64,000 bases of DNA, taken from positions 348,407 to 412,406 of the forward strand of contig MNCI01036184.1 of assembly GCA_015680685.1 (NCBI GenBank). The letters run 5' to 3'. Source of the DNA: Gnetum montanum (lineage: Eukaryota > Streptophyta > Gnetopsida > Gnetales > Gnetaceae). Positions within the stretch are counted from its first letter, which is position 1, and each line of letters opens with the position of its first letter. A model generated the notes under the pieces. The model searched no databases. It was not told the DNA's origin and saw only the letters and a list, made by a program, of their open reading frames with translations. Both the position numbers and the translations under genes were made by a program. Below, piece after piece: positions 46,721 to 58,482 of this stretch.

Positions 46721-47410
46721 CAAGAGGGCATTGTGTTGGGGCATCGCATTTCACAAACAGGGATCAGCGTAGACCCTGAAAAGATCAGGATCATCCAAGG
46801 AATCACCAGCCAACCAAGTACCGTCAAAGATGTTCGGTCATTCCTTGGACACACTGGTTACTACCGGCGTTTCATTAAGAACTTCTCGAAGATCGACAGG
46901 CTATTAGTAGAACTTACAAAGAAGGACGCTCTGTTCATATGGACTAAGCAATGCGAGTCTACATTCCAAGCGCTGAAATAGAAACTCGTAGAAGCTTCGG
47001 TTCTACGGGCACCTGATTGGTCCAGACCCTTTCACATTATGATGGATGCCTCCAACTACACCTTGGGAGCCGTGCTTACACAGTGTGATGATCAGAAACG
47101 TCCATATTATATCCACTATGCAAGCTGTAGCATTGTGGGTGCTCAGCTGAACTACACCACCATCGAGAAGGAGTTAATGGCGGTGGTGTTCGCCTTGGAC
47201 AAATTTCAACACTATGTGCTCAGATACAACGTGTTTGTGCACACAAAGCATAGTGCTATCTAGTTCCTGATAAACAAACCAACAGTGAGCCCCCACATAA
47301 TCCGATGGTTGGTGATTCTTCAGAAGTCTGATCTTACCATGGTAGATCGTAAGGGAACTAAGAATGTGGTTGCCGACCACTTTTCTTGGTTACGATGGGA
47401 TGACATAGAA
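46721..47410 (+). pseudogene. T8 connection region and RNase H
   Basis: GISVDPEKIRIIQGITSQPS then FLGHTGYYRRFIKNFSKI mark the end of reverse transcriptase; MMDASNYTLGAVLTQCDDQK (47039) starts RNase H, followed by QLNYTTIEKELMAVVFALDK and GTKNVVADHFSWLRWDD. A TAG at 47261 and a TAG at about 46979 interrupt it. The HIDH of related copies reads HTKH here, removing a usual acidic residue. Confidence 0.82.
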
Positions 47411-47519
47411 GAGGAGGAGCCCTTATCTGACCAGTTTCCAGATGAACTCCTCTTCACAAGCGTTGTTGATCCTCAAGCACCCAAGGAATCCCCTTGGTTC
47501 AACTGCATCCTCACCTACC

Positions 47520-48844
47520 TCACAACCTAGGAGCTGCCTAAGGAGTGAAACCATTGACAAAAACAGTAGTTTCTCCATAAGGCTAAGCGTTTCATGGAAA
47601 TCAACGACCACCTTTACAAGGTGTGCGTAGATGGCCTAGTTCGATGGTGTGTCCTTGATGATGATACACTATGCATCCTCCAAGATGCTGACAAGGGCCC
47701 TAGTGGGGGCCACTATGCTAGATGCCAAACGGCCGTTAAAATTCTTCTTGTAGGGTATTATTGGCCTACACTTTTCAAAGATGCACACTGGTTCACTCAC
47801 TCCTACGAATGATGCTAGAGAGACAATGGGATGATGGCACGGTTAGAGGGACCTCAACAGTGGATCCAGCTACTAAAGCCCTTCAACATCTGGGGTATTG
47901 ACTTCATGGGGCCCATCACCCCCTTATCAAACAAAAAGGCATACATCATCATAGCTGTGGACTATTGTATAAAGTGGATAGAAGCAGCAGCTGTCATCGA
48001 TTTTTCTTCCAACACCACCGCACAATTTATCCAGCAACAAATCGTTACCAGGTTTGGAGTGGCGCATGCACTCATTTCTGATAATGGGACTCACTTCATG
48101 GGTGTTACTTTTCGGAAACTCATGTAACATTTAGGGGTAACACATAAATTCACAACACCCTATCACCCCCAAGCCAACGGGCAAGCCGCAGTCACCAATA
48201 GGGAGATCACCAAGATCCTTACCTGAACCATTAGCAAATACAAGAGGGATTAGAGTACCAAGCTCAACGATGCCCTATGGGCCTATCGCTCCACTTGGAA
48301 ACTTCCTGTAGAGTACTCTCCCTATGAGTTAGTATACCAAAAGTTGCTAATGCTTCCAATCCAAGCAGAACTCTGGATATTATTCATCGCCAGCGACCTC
48401 GGCCTTGACCTACCACTAGCACAACGTGAACGACTAATCAATTTAAGTGTGCTAGATGAGAACCAATTAGTGGCCCTGTTCTCAAATGAAATCCACAAGG
48501 CCTATAATAAGAAATGACATGATCTTAGGATTCGGAAGATCACGTTTAGATGTGAAGACAAGGTGTTGTATTAGAACCCCTCACATGTATCCTAACCAAC
48601 CAAGTTTCAAATACTATGGGAGGGACCTTATATTGTCTCCGAAACCTTCCCATCTGGGGCCTTACTTATCCACAAACCTGAAGACCTCACCAAAACACAG
48701 TTATTCAACCGCCAACAACTAAAACCTTTTTGTGAACTCCACGCAACCAGTGCCACCGCCTCGTCATCACTCGGTCGACCACATTCAATTTTTCGTGTCT
48801 CCTCCTTTCCACCCAGTCGTGGGGGAGACCGTCATCCCTGCTGA
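47520..48844 (+). pseudogene. T8 integrase and pol C-terminus
   Basis: The N-terminal zinc region (GGHYARCQTAVKILLVGYYW, then HSYE-stop) is damaged at its cysteine pair. The core has IWGIDFMGPITPLSNKKAYI, then ISDNGTHFMGVTF (second Asp) and the HPQANGQAAVTNREI helix (third acidic residue), so the D,D,E set is still visible. The C-terminal part has LWEGPYIVSETFPSGALL. The frame ends S-R-G-G-D-R-H-P-C before TGA 48842-48844, the polypurine-like motif lying at 48815-48828. Confidence 0.85.
48815..48828 (+). promoter_or_regulatory. Polypurine-tract-like copy at end of pol (T8)
   Basis: AGTCGTGGGGGAGA copies the core of the true tract at 53880-53894. It is conserved at the end of pol in T3 (19279-19292) and T7 (about 40387-40400, minus strand). 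It might act as a second plus-strand primer, or be kept because it encodes S-[RH]-G-G-D. Confidence 0.45.
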
Positions 48845-50727
48845 TCCATTTCCCTACATCCCTCACCATTGTGTAATTTTTTATTTTACACTTTTGTTTT
48901 ACAGTTTTTATTTTTTACCATCGTTCATACATTTACACATTCTTTGCACATCTTTTCCTTTTCTTTAATTATTTTTCATTTCTTTGTGCCTGTTCCATTT
49001 TCGCGTAATTGCTAAGACATCATCGTATTGTCTTCAGGTGTCTAACGCAGTCAATTTTCGTTACGATGGGTACTGTATAGTCTTCCACATTATCTTGCTC
49101 CCACCATTGCATGGTTGTCCTTGGATTTTATGTTTGTTTTCACTTCATAAACTCAGTAGTGAGTCCACTTCATTCACCCATTCACCATTCCATGGTTTTC
49201 CTTCTGTTGTGAGAATGCTACCCCTTCACTTAAAAACATTTTAATTAATGTGTGACTTGTGTATTTTCCAGACTCAGGGATGACCCAAAGGTTTGAATTA
49301 GGTGTGCCTTCAATGGTAACACTTTATTTGTCATTCTGTTCTATTCCCTAGGTTGCTCGTGTGCCCTTACAGATTTCCTACCACTCCGAGTGTCTCTCTC
49401 CACCGAAGTTTTTGGGCACTTTGACCTTGCATGGTGTGGTCCTTAGAAAAATTTTAAAAAAAAGATGAGGATTCAAAGCACACCCCTTGGTCAAATGCAT
49501 GCAAAAATGCATGGGTCTTCACATGGTGTGGTTCCCCCAAACAAAAGTAAAGAAACAAGAACAACTGTGGAAATTCAAAGCACACCCCTTAGACCGCCTC
49601 TCACGGGCCCCACACACTAGTTATGGGACTTCCTTGGTCCCTTCTAACTTCGTCCCATTTCACTTCCTTCTTCTCACGTTTACTGGAGTGGTGATTCTCT
49701 ATGGGGTTATTCTTGCTTTTTTGGGGGATGGTCAGGACTTCGTCTATTGCTGCGATGTCACTGACTACAGATGGCTTTGTGTCTGACCTTAGGAAAGGTT
49801 CTATCGGGTCACTTAACCACAATCGCACACAGGGTTTCATGTGACCAACAATCGAAATTTCCATTTCCTCCTCTCCCTCTATTCCCACTTCTCTTTGTAC
49901 TCACCTCACTACCCTTTTTATGTTTTTTGTGTTCATCGTGGTTTCTGTAGGCTTCTCATGCCTTGGTGGGCTCTCTTGGTTTGGAGTCTTAACTGGCCAA
50001 CACCATTTCTTAGCACCCAGGCCCACAGACCCTGGTGTTGAGGGTATGCAGGGGCTATGAGGGTTGTTGCCTGCTATGGGAAGGATCCACTTGCGTATTC
50101 CTTGTCCCACTCATTAAGCCTCCCATCCTTTGGATTTCGTTGTTGATTGGTTTCAGTGTCCCATCGTTCGATTTCTTCCTCATGGAGTTTTTTTGCATCC
50201 CATTCTCCAATTTTGTCTCTTTTTCATGCTCCATTACCTTCCTCATGTCCCCAGCCATGACTGAGCCTTTCATGTGCTTCAACTGCTCCAATTTGGCTTT
50301 TCAAATTCATCGTTTCGGGTGTTTTATGGGTTGGTCAATGTTGGTCAATGGGTGTATAGGACTACATATACGGGGCCCCGTATATGCGGCCCCATCGACG
50401 CAGCGCCCAACCCCTATATATACACCCACTACGCTTTGCATTTTCATCATTTGGGATCCAAATTAGGGGGAGTTTTTGCCATTTTTTCTGCCTAACTTTT
50501 CCCAACGCACCTACATTCCATTACGCGTCCGCATCAACCGATCCTTGCCCTTTTAAGCAATCGAAGGTATGCTCTCAGTCGTGGGGGGGGGGGGGGGGTG
50601 GTGCCTATGTGTAATTAATTAATTAGTTTGTTAATTACAAAAACTTTGGCCCTAACCCATAAATTAATGCTCCGGAAGAATTAACGGTGTGCTTGTGCCA
50701 ATAACATAACTTGGTCAAACTGAGAAG
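48845..50727 (+). other. T8 post-pol spacer
   Basis: Non-coding. It contains a tandem duplication of about 105 bp (49428-49596) ending each time in TTCAAAGCACACCCCTTRG, the conserved GGATCCACTTGCGT block (50090) that matches GGACCCACTT in T1, the internal promoter-like block, and a 16-G run (50583-50598) in the leader polypurine-like copy CAGTCGTGGGG. Confidence 0.6.
50360..50425 (+). promoter_or_regulatory. T8 internal promoter-like block
   Basis: An inverted repeat ATATACGGGGCCCCGTATAT (50366-50385) is followed by GCGGCCCCATCGACGCAG and then the TATA box CTATATATAC (50414-50423). The U3 of the T8 3' LTR has the same motifs in the same order: CGTATACGGGG (53933), CGTATATGCGGC, CATCGACGCAG, TATA at 54034. 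Over 25 aligned bases around GTATATGCGGC...CGACGCAG only one differs. ORF2 begins 370 bp downstream. Confidence 0.6.
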
Positions 50728-50790
50728 GTATATACGGACCATCTTAAGCTACTTATGAATGGTCTAACGGGTAGTTATGTTTGATTGTAG
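50728..50790 (+). other. Candidate mini-intron directly before ORF2 (T8)
   Basis: Donor AAG|GTATAT, branch-like TCTAAC (about 50762-50767), acceptor TTGTAG ending at ATG 50791; 63 nt. It matches the T1 segment in position and signals. Confidence 0.45.
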
Positions 50791-53643
50791 ATGGCACCAA
50801 AACCAAGGCATCCAAGGGACAAAGGACCATCACAACTAAGGGACAAGCACCCACACACAGGAAGGGGATGAGGTGTGCAACCGCCAGAGCATGTGGAGGG
50901 CTCTCATGCAACTGGGCCCTTCCGTGAAAGACCTGATGTGGAGCCTATTCATCAAATTCCCGAAGAGGAGATTCCTGGCGAGCAATCGCTCGAGGATGAG
51001 ACTCCTGGAATAGCACCACGGCTTGAGGTCACCCTTACCAAAGCATTCCTTGATGCTATCATGTTGCGCGAGATGCAGCGAATGGTCCTTCAAGAGCTAA
51101 ATTTCGGACCATTCCTCGAGAACGCGCCAGAAGATGTGAGGCTCCAACTGCAGAACTCTCTGATGTGGCCAATCATCAAAACTAGTGGTGAATGGTACTT
51201 AGGAGAAACTTATCTCTTCCAAACAAATCGGCAACCAGGGTCTAAAGTAAGAATCAAAGACATTTATGTCTCTTACTCTTCAGAGGCGATAGCGTAAGCT
51301 CTGAGGTTGCCCGAAACTAGGGTAGATGTGGTAGAAATTCCAAAGCAGGCTAATCCAGAGGTAAAGGCGAAATGGACCAAACGGTGCTATGGGGTTGAGC
51401 GCAAGGAATTCAGCTCTCTAACCACAGTGGAGAGAGTACTCAAATATCGCGTCTTACCACCTGAACCCAACGGTAAGACCTAATAAAATCATAGCCTTCT
51501 CTACTCGTGTGTGTGCCGCCTTGAGTGGGAAATTCCCCATGAGTCTTCCACAACTGTTGTTTCTGGAGATTGAAAAAAGGTTCACTGAGAACAAACATGT
51601 GAGACAACCTCTCCCCTTTCCCTGCCTAATTCAAAAGTTGTGCAAACGAGCAAGGATAGCACGATATTCCAATGATGTAGTCTGGCATGCCCCAATTGCC
51701 TTGTGGTGAGAGATGATGAAAGATAAAACTCCTGCCAACACACAGATAGAGGAGGAGCAGTAACCACCTCCACCACCTGCATGAACAACATAGCTAGGCT
51801 CACAAACCACGATAGAATACATTGGCGAGATCTGGGAAATTCTCTTGAGCCACCAAGAGCAATCTGGCAGGACTGGTGGAGGAGAAGGCCCTTCAATTTA
51901 TCGCCCTACCATGAGCCACCTGGAGCAAGTGGCTCAATTAGTTAGCTTGCCTGAAAGGGCAGGGCTAATATTCTCCGCTGCCCAAGCACAAGTTCCAACT
52001 AGAATAGATCCAAGCATTCGAGATGTATCAACCTCAATACAACAGTTATTCCTTGAAATCTTAGGGAATACTGCTACCTTCTTGATACGCTTGGAAGATG
52101 GTGAAGAGGCGACGGTCCTGGTGATGCAGCACCAGGGACAGGAAGTAGTGGTTGAAGTGGTTGCTGACATAATTACTACGGCTCTCAATGCACCGGTAGC
52201 ACCTGTACCAAACATTCATGAACTAAAAGATGTACAGGTATCTGTCGGAACTTCACGTAGCCAGATTGATGCAGCCCAACATGAAAAGTTGTTAGATCGA
52301 CTAGTGGGAACTGAGCAACCGATTCCGGATATCTTTGACCTTTCGGACAACATTACCACAACCTAGTTGGAGCTGCTCTTGATAAGGGGCAAGAGCTTCA
52401 TTTTAGAAGGGCAACTTGAAGTTGCTCAAGTCGTTTATCAGCGCTTTACAACTGAGGTAGCCCAATTAAGAGCCTAGCTTGTCGATCTAGCCATCCTCAA
52501 CCGTGAAATCACCAGAGATGAAGCTTTTCAACAACTTCAACTTAAACTTCAGGTCATTGAGGATGTGTGAGAGACGGCAATCTTCGACAAGTCCTTGGTA
52601 GACGCTCGAGCATATTACTTAGAAAAGGACTTGGCGGAGGTTCGCTAGGAGAACATGCAGCTAACTGCGGAGGTTTATCGCCTACGCAATGTTGGTGCAG
52701 AGAACAAACACATGAAAAATTTTATCCACCAACAACAGGAGGAGCTAGCCAAGGTGAACGCTAACATAAGAAGGTTGGCTGCTGAAAATCAAAATTTGTC
52801 AATTGAGGAGGTTTGGGCATTATGACAGAAGTCTACAATTGAAATTGCTGCTTGGAAGAACGATGCCCTAAAATTCAAAAAAGTCAAAAATCATTACAAG
52901 GACCAAGTGGGATTGCCGAAGGAGGTAAATGAGAAGCACATTCAAGTCACCAAAGCCAAGATGAACCAAGCGCTCCAGCAGCTCCGAGAGGGAGGTGATG
53001 TATGACAATCTATCTTCGATAGGTTGAATGCCTACAACAAAGTGAAAATCTACCTAAAGGAGCTACAGATAGAGGAGATGATAGAATACATGGAGTTGGC
53101 TAACCTTCGATATGCAAACCTGGCTATGCTCACAGCCGAGAGACCACGGTCAGAATTGGAAAAACAAGTGGCCGCATCGTATTCCCTATACAAGGGAAAG
53201 TTCCAGGTGCACAAGGCGACAAAACAAAAGTTAGCAACAGCAAACGTGAAACTCGAGGTCCTCTGCACAAACTTTGAAGGACAACGTATAGTTGTAGAGG
53301 ACCTAGGCTATAGAATGAATGACTACCAGCAGCTACAAGCATCAATCCGAGCATTTGACATTGAATGTAAGTAGTTCGTAGCTTGGTTTTTCAACTTGAA
53401 AGAACTCCTTCTAACGCTGCCATGTCCTTAGGAGGTTCTAGTTCCAGCACACTTTGGAGAAGCTACCTGGATAATGAACGATCCCAAAAGCAAAGAAGAA
53501 AAATGAGGGCTCTCTTGGAGGCTTTCTGGCTACCTCCAGAAGTTCTAGCTGTTGCAGGGCAACTGTCATCCGTGCCGCCACCAACGCATGGGCCAAAGGC
53601 TGGAGAAGGTCTATCAGAACCACCACCCCTAGGGACGGTGTGA
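50791..53643 (+). pseudogene. T8 ORF2: transposon-type domain and coiled coil
   Basis: ATG at the candidate splice acceptor (MAPKPRHP). A long acidic N-terminus (50875-51297) has WYLGETYLFQTN, equivalent to T1 WYLGEM-stop-LFWHN. Then come LPFPCLIQKLCKRARIARYS (51612) of the plant transposon-type domain, a Q/P-rich linker, LLDRLVGTEQPIPDIFDLSD (about 52290) and a coiled coil containing MELANLRYANLAML (53090). It ends LGTV-stop. There is one frameshift between about 51300 and 51510 and roughly ten stops. Same architecture as T1 and T2 ORF2; function unknown. Confidence 0.75.
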
Positions 53644-53879
53644 TCGTCTATAGCAATTTTGTGCATCATCCTACATAGCAGAGGCTCCAGGACTAGCGAG
53701 GTGTTTAATTTTGTCTCTGAACACCATCATTTTTATAATTTGTCCTCCTCTGTAACTCGGGCACTTGGTCAATTTCATGTTGTGTCATATGTGTGTCATG
53801 TATGTGTTTAAGTTATGTGTGTTGCAAATAAGAATCCATACCTTCCAAATTGTAAAGTAACCCATGGATGAGTTTTTTC

Positions 53880-53894
53880 TCAGTCGTGGGGGTA
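53880..53894 (+). promoter_or_regulatory. Polypurine tract of T8
   Basis: TCAGTCGTGGGGGTA directly abuts the LTR start TGATGAAATG. It is the plus-strand primer. Confidence 0.85.
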
Positions 53895-54806
53895 TGATGA
53901 AATGTCATTCAGTCAATGCGTCGACTAGGCCACGTATACGGGGTGGCGTATATGCGGCCGCATCGACGCAGGCCCGTTGACGTAGCCTCCCTTTGTCAAT
54001 GTGACACCATTTACATAGTTGCCTATCCCAGCCTATAAATAAGAGGGCCTTCCACCTCATTTAGATACCCTTTGAGTAGTTGTAGTGAAGCTCTTGCAAT
54101 TTGTTCTCGTAGGAGATGGAATATTTTTCAAGTGCCTGCAGCAAGCGTAAGAAAAGTGATCAGCTCTTTATTTGAGCGTTAATGTATCTGAGCTCATTGG
54201 TGTGACGGTAATAAAGACGAACTATTCAAGCATTCTTTGTAGCATTTGGACTTAGCTATGTTATGCATTCAATAGTTTAATATGTTTATGCTTTATTAGT
54301 TACTTGTTAATTACTTAAGTTTTTCTTATTATGATTTCAATCACTATTGTTCATTTGTAGTTCTTAAAAGCCTTAAGTACGAGAATCTCGAATGTAACTC
54401 AAACACTTGGTAAACCCAGTGATGCTTAACGTCTGGTAACCCAGAAGTGTTAGGGGATGCTCAGAACGTGCTCAAAAGATGGGACCAGATACTTATGTTA
54501 GGAGTAGTTAGGATTTAGATTAAGATAATCTTAGATTAATTAATATTCTAGCTTTACTTTCCAAGATAATTAGCCGCCAAAAAGATAATTAAAAATCTAT
54601 AAAAATCATTAGCCTTAGTCTCACTTAACCATAGTAAACAAAACCTCACAAGTGAGATTAGGATGACAACGACCGTTCTAACCCAAGGTTTCATTGGTTG
54701 GAGTTTGGTGTATGTTAAGTGCTTACAGTCTGCAGATTTCGACCAAGTCACGCGTGAACACTCATGATTCGTATGGTTGGGCGTAGGGGTACCTAGCCAC
54801 TCATGA
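53895..54806 (+). repeat. 3' LTR of T8 (912 bp)
   Basis: TGATGAAATG start; array 53921-53990 with GTATACGGGG, GTATATGCGGC and ATCGACGCAG cores; TATA 54034-54041; poly(A) signal AATAAA 54210-54215; end CACTCATGA, with one base changed from CTCATCA. The following base begins T7 reverse transcriptase sequence. Confidence 0.9.
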
Positions 54807-55010
54807 TTTAGCAACCTAAAATCTATGCACACCTTCCATTTGCCTCCCTTTTTAGGCATGATTACTAAGGGGTTAACCCATTTGCTATCAGCAATGGGGT
54901 ATATGAACCCAACCTCTAGAAGTTGTTTCATCTCTTCTTTTACTACTTGCTTCAACTTTTGGTTCAATCGCCTCTATAGTTTTTTTTTTTTGAGGCTTCA
55001 TGGAGGAGTT
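54807..55010 (-). pseudogene. T7 reverse transcriptase, N-terminal fragment
   Basis: The minus strand reads LLEVGFIYPIADSKWVNPLV then PKKGGKWKVCIDFRLLN and stops at the T8 LTR. The palm domain with the catalytic aspartates is gone. A T12 run at about 54978-54990, just upstream in the sense direction, shifts the frame. Confidence 0.8.
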
Positions 55011-56020
55011 AATGTAAATCCTATGCTGGCATATCCTAGGATCTATTCCAGTTAATTCCAGATATGACTAGGCAAAGGCTTTTGACCATTTGTTTATTAC
55101 CTTAAGCAAACTTTCTTTTTGTTGTGGAGCAAGTCTTGTGTTGATGATTACCGATTTTCCATTCTTAAGGAACGTGTATTCTATACTAGTGGGCAATGGT
55201 TTTAGCTCCAAGGGCTCTTGTTTAAATTTCTTGGGAAGTTCCAACTTCCCCCAATTGATGTTTTGTAGGTTAGGACTGGGAAGTTGGTTGTGGACTTGCT
55301 CTAATGCATCAATGCTATCTATATAAGCGCAAGTCAAACTCTCAGTCAATTCCATGCATATTAGTGAGCTGCTTTCTTGATCAACTATCAGCCACTAGGT
55401 GTCTTCTTGTCATCTGGCTGCTGCACACAGGCACCTTTGTATGTTGATCATTTGTGTACACTAATTGCATATAGGCAATGTCAAACTTTGCACAACCCAT
55501 GATCTTTACACACAATTGCACCCTGTCTCACTGTATGTGATGCATGGAACCTTCTTCTTCTCAATCTTTCCAAAAGTGTTTTCCTTAGATATTTCTAGGG
55601 AAAGATTGCTGATTCCTAGGTGTGCATCTATAGTGCTTAGCCATGCCCTTTCCATTATGATTGGGAAGTCCCCCTTACTGTTATTCACTTGGATCTTCAA
55701 GAAGTTAGCTGGATACGATCACCCACAAACAGTGGTAACAATATCCTCCACTAATCCCAAGGGGACAATGATGGACTAGTCAGGTAACTCTAAACGGATG
55801 TTGCTCTTTTTCAATGGGGGCAGGTTCTAGGCCTTATACATTTCTTGGGATATTGGCTTAACACTAGAACTTGAATCCAAAAGAGCTTTGCATGGTTCAT
55901 TCCTAGAGATTTGTAGATAGATTAGGGGACTCCCAGGATCAGAGAATTTCCTAGGAAGGTGGCCAACTTTAATCCAATCAGTAACAGCATGGGTTAACAT
56001 GACCATAGGTGTTGAATGTG
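55011..56020 (-). pseudogene. T7 linker and protease
   Basis: The minus strand has a protease core CKALLDSSSSV in which Gly of the DSG triad is Ser, so it is probably inactive, then FPIIMERAWLSTIDAHLGIS and KVPCITYSETGCNCV. The linker ELKPLPTSIEYTFLKNGKSV leads into reverse transcriptase. Several stops occur (for example near 55500 and 55390). Confidence 0.8.
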
Positions 56021-58482
56021 TGTTAAGTTCGAAGGGGGCTCTGAAGCTTTAGTTGATATGGAGGCATCCAAAGACTTAGCCACTTGGGTTTACAAGGGCT
56101 TGGTTGGACTAGTGGTTTTGAAGAAAGACCTTTTCTTCGCATAGTTGTCAGAACCAATAGTAGGTTGAGGGTTAACAGCCCTTGTGGCATTGCATTGTTG
56201 TGGCTGAGCAGGGAGTTCACCTTGCATTGTTGGAGCAGGTGGTAATGGAGCTATTGGTGGAAGAGATGCAGCCAGATTGGAAGGATGGTATACTTGTGGG
56301 ATGTCACCCCTAGGAGAGGAAGTCCTATAGTATTCATGAGCTTGGTAGTGACGTGGAGAGATTGAATGCTACACATAGTATCCATATGGGTCTGGTTGCC
56401 GGTAAGGATATTGTTGCCTTAGTGGTGGCATTTCCCATGATTGTGGGTGCTACCACTATTGATGTTGCTCGATTGGTTATGGTGGAGCTCCACTTGGATA
56501 ATATGTTAAGGGTTGGTAGAACTGCCTTAGGTTACCTTGGGGATAAGGTAACCATCGGGATGTTTGCCATTTGTTTAATCATGGATTAAGTGCATACACC
56601 CCAGACTCCTATAAATGTGAGATTACATGGCAACATCCCTTAGGATGGTCATATTGACAGATCTCACATCCACTATCATCATCATCTGAATCCACGACCT
56701 CTTTAATAATAGAAACTTTACCCTTACCCTTATTACGTGCATTCTCTACTTCTCTCTTTTTCCTTCTATCACGATCACTACCTCGCTCCCTAGACTCTTG
56801 TACTACTTTGAGCATAGTTTGAAACCTACTGTCCAGGGAGTCCCACATTTGGTCTACCTTTGCTGATACCTTTGATGCTAACTTTTGAATGGGCAAGGTT
56901 TTCCTATTCACCATATCTTTGAGTGATGACTCTTCCTCATCCTCACAAAATCTTACTCCCTTATTTCAAAGGGAAGGATCTCGATTGTATTCTTCCGTAC
57001 TCTCTCTTTTCCGTAGCTCACCTTCTTCTTTAGCTACTTGCTCTAGCAGTTTGTGAATTTGATGGGACCTAAGCTTAGATAACCTTCCTTGGGCATAAGT
57101 CCCAACGGTCCTTCTTGTTTCATGCCTAAGCCCATCTACAAGATGGTGTAGTTGATCCTGTTGCGAATAACCATGGCCAGGACAATGATGTAAGAGTGCA
57201 TAATAGTGGCCCATGGCAACATCCAAGGGTTCATGACTTCCTTGTTTCCATCCTTGGATTTTCTTTCGTAGGTTAGACATCCGGGAGTATGTTTGGTACT
57301 TATCGTTGAACAATTCCAGCATCGTACTCCACCTACGAATGGATGCTGGTTCTAAAGACCAGTACCAGCTTTTAGCTTCTTTTATTAGTGTTCTTGGGAA
57401 CAACTTAAGCTTTTGCCACTTGTTTTCTACATTTTGCAAGGCACACGCATCATGAAATGCTTGTAAGTGATTTTGACGATCAATGTTATATCCCCCTTCA
57501 AATCACGAGATGTTATTCATGTCTAGCCTCTTGATCCTACTATCTTTCTGGTGTCTTGTTGGAACTCTTACAGCCTCAGTTATATCTAGCATGCTTCATG
57601 TGGTGAGTAGGGGTTCATCATGATCATCTCATTCGTAGCGTCTATGGTGTCTACATAATTCCCTACTCTTCCTTCTTCTATGGCTGATTCCCTAGAGTGC
57701 CCTCATCCTCCATCTTGGTTGTCCCATTTACGAATTCCACTTTGTTTGCCCTTATCCTCACAATCTGTTTCTTTATGGCTGCATACGGACAAGGAAGGAG
57801 AGGGTGAAGGTGACGATGAAGGTAAAGAAGAAGGAGAATTGCCACCATGACAGTGTTTACTACCTTCTCTTCGGTGATCTCTGCCCTAATCACGATTGTA
57901 ATCAAAATGCCCACCTTTGCCATGTGCCTTTGTTCCTTTTTCGAACTCTTTTTGTCTGTTGGTATCAGCACCTAGGTTGTGAATAGTAGAATGAAGGTTT
58001 TGATACACAACCCTTTGGCCAAAGTCAAGGGGAGGAACATCATTATGTGGGTGACTACCTGAGGTAGGTTCATCACCCTCAATTTCACTTAAAACATGTG
58101 GGGCATCTTTAGACCATTTTCCCTTCAAGGACTTATGGTGTCTCTCCTATTGATAATCCCTTTGACGTTGCACTTCGATAGGATGAAAGTCTCTCGAATC
58201 ATAGTCCTACGCAATGTACTCTACGTGTAAGTGTTGCATGCCTATTCGTGTGAGGGCACAAAGAAGCATACTTGGGACTGAACGGTCAGGAGGTAACACT
58301 ATGTTACCTTCCAAGTCACGCCAACATAGCTGTTCATCTTGGTGGAGAATAAAGGTGAAGTTAGGTACATATTCATCGGGATGAATATATACCACACAAA
58401 ACTATTGAGGAACTGGCAGGTCAACGTCATGTGTATTTTGCCACCGATTGCTTCTTGTGTTAGTCCTAGGTGGTGAAGTGCT
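56021..58482 (-). pseudogene. gag: T7 gag, start lost
   Basis: The minus strand has the N-terminal block IHPDEYVPNFTFILHQDEQ (about 58390), a serine-rich basic region (HCHGGNSPSSSL and following), the gag core KLFPRTLIKEAKSWYWSLEP with SIRRWSTMLELFNDKYQTYS (57400-57280), a coiled stretch and the knuckle CEICQYDHPKGCC (about 56650). The start codon and most of the leader are missing because the 5' LTR is only about 18 bp from mid-N-terminal gag sequence. Frame changes occur near 57660 and 57500. Confidence 0.8.

Larger units (their letters stand above)
42184..54806 (+). mobile_element. T8: gag-pol plus ORF2 Athila-like element inside T7
   Basis: The most complete element: partial 5' LTR, primer site, gag, protease, reverse transcriptase, RNase H, integrase, spacer with internal promoter-like block, ORF2, polypurine tract and 3' LTR in about 12.6 kb. 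The 3' LTR ends inside T7 reverse transcriptase. The 5' LTR starts about 600 bp into the LTR next to T7 RNase H, with some unplaced bases (42184-42200) between. T8 is in opposite orientation to T7. Confidence 0.88.

Noticed and set aside
49487-50614. Several 70-140 codon ORFs in the T8 spacer as cellular genes
   Set aside because: They overlap each other in different frames, have no recognisable domains, and the region aligns with non-coding spacers of T1 and T3.
50791-53643. ORF2 as an envelope gene
   Set aside because: Position fits, but no signal peptide, membrane segment or cleavage site is visible and the C-terminal part is coiled coil.
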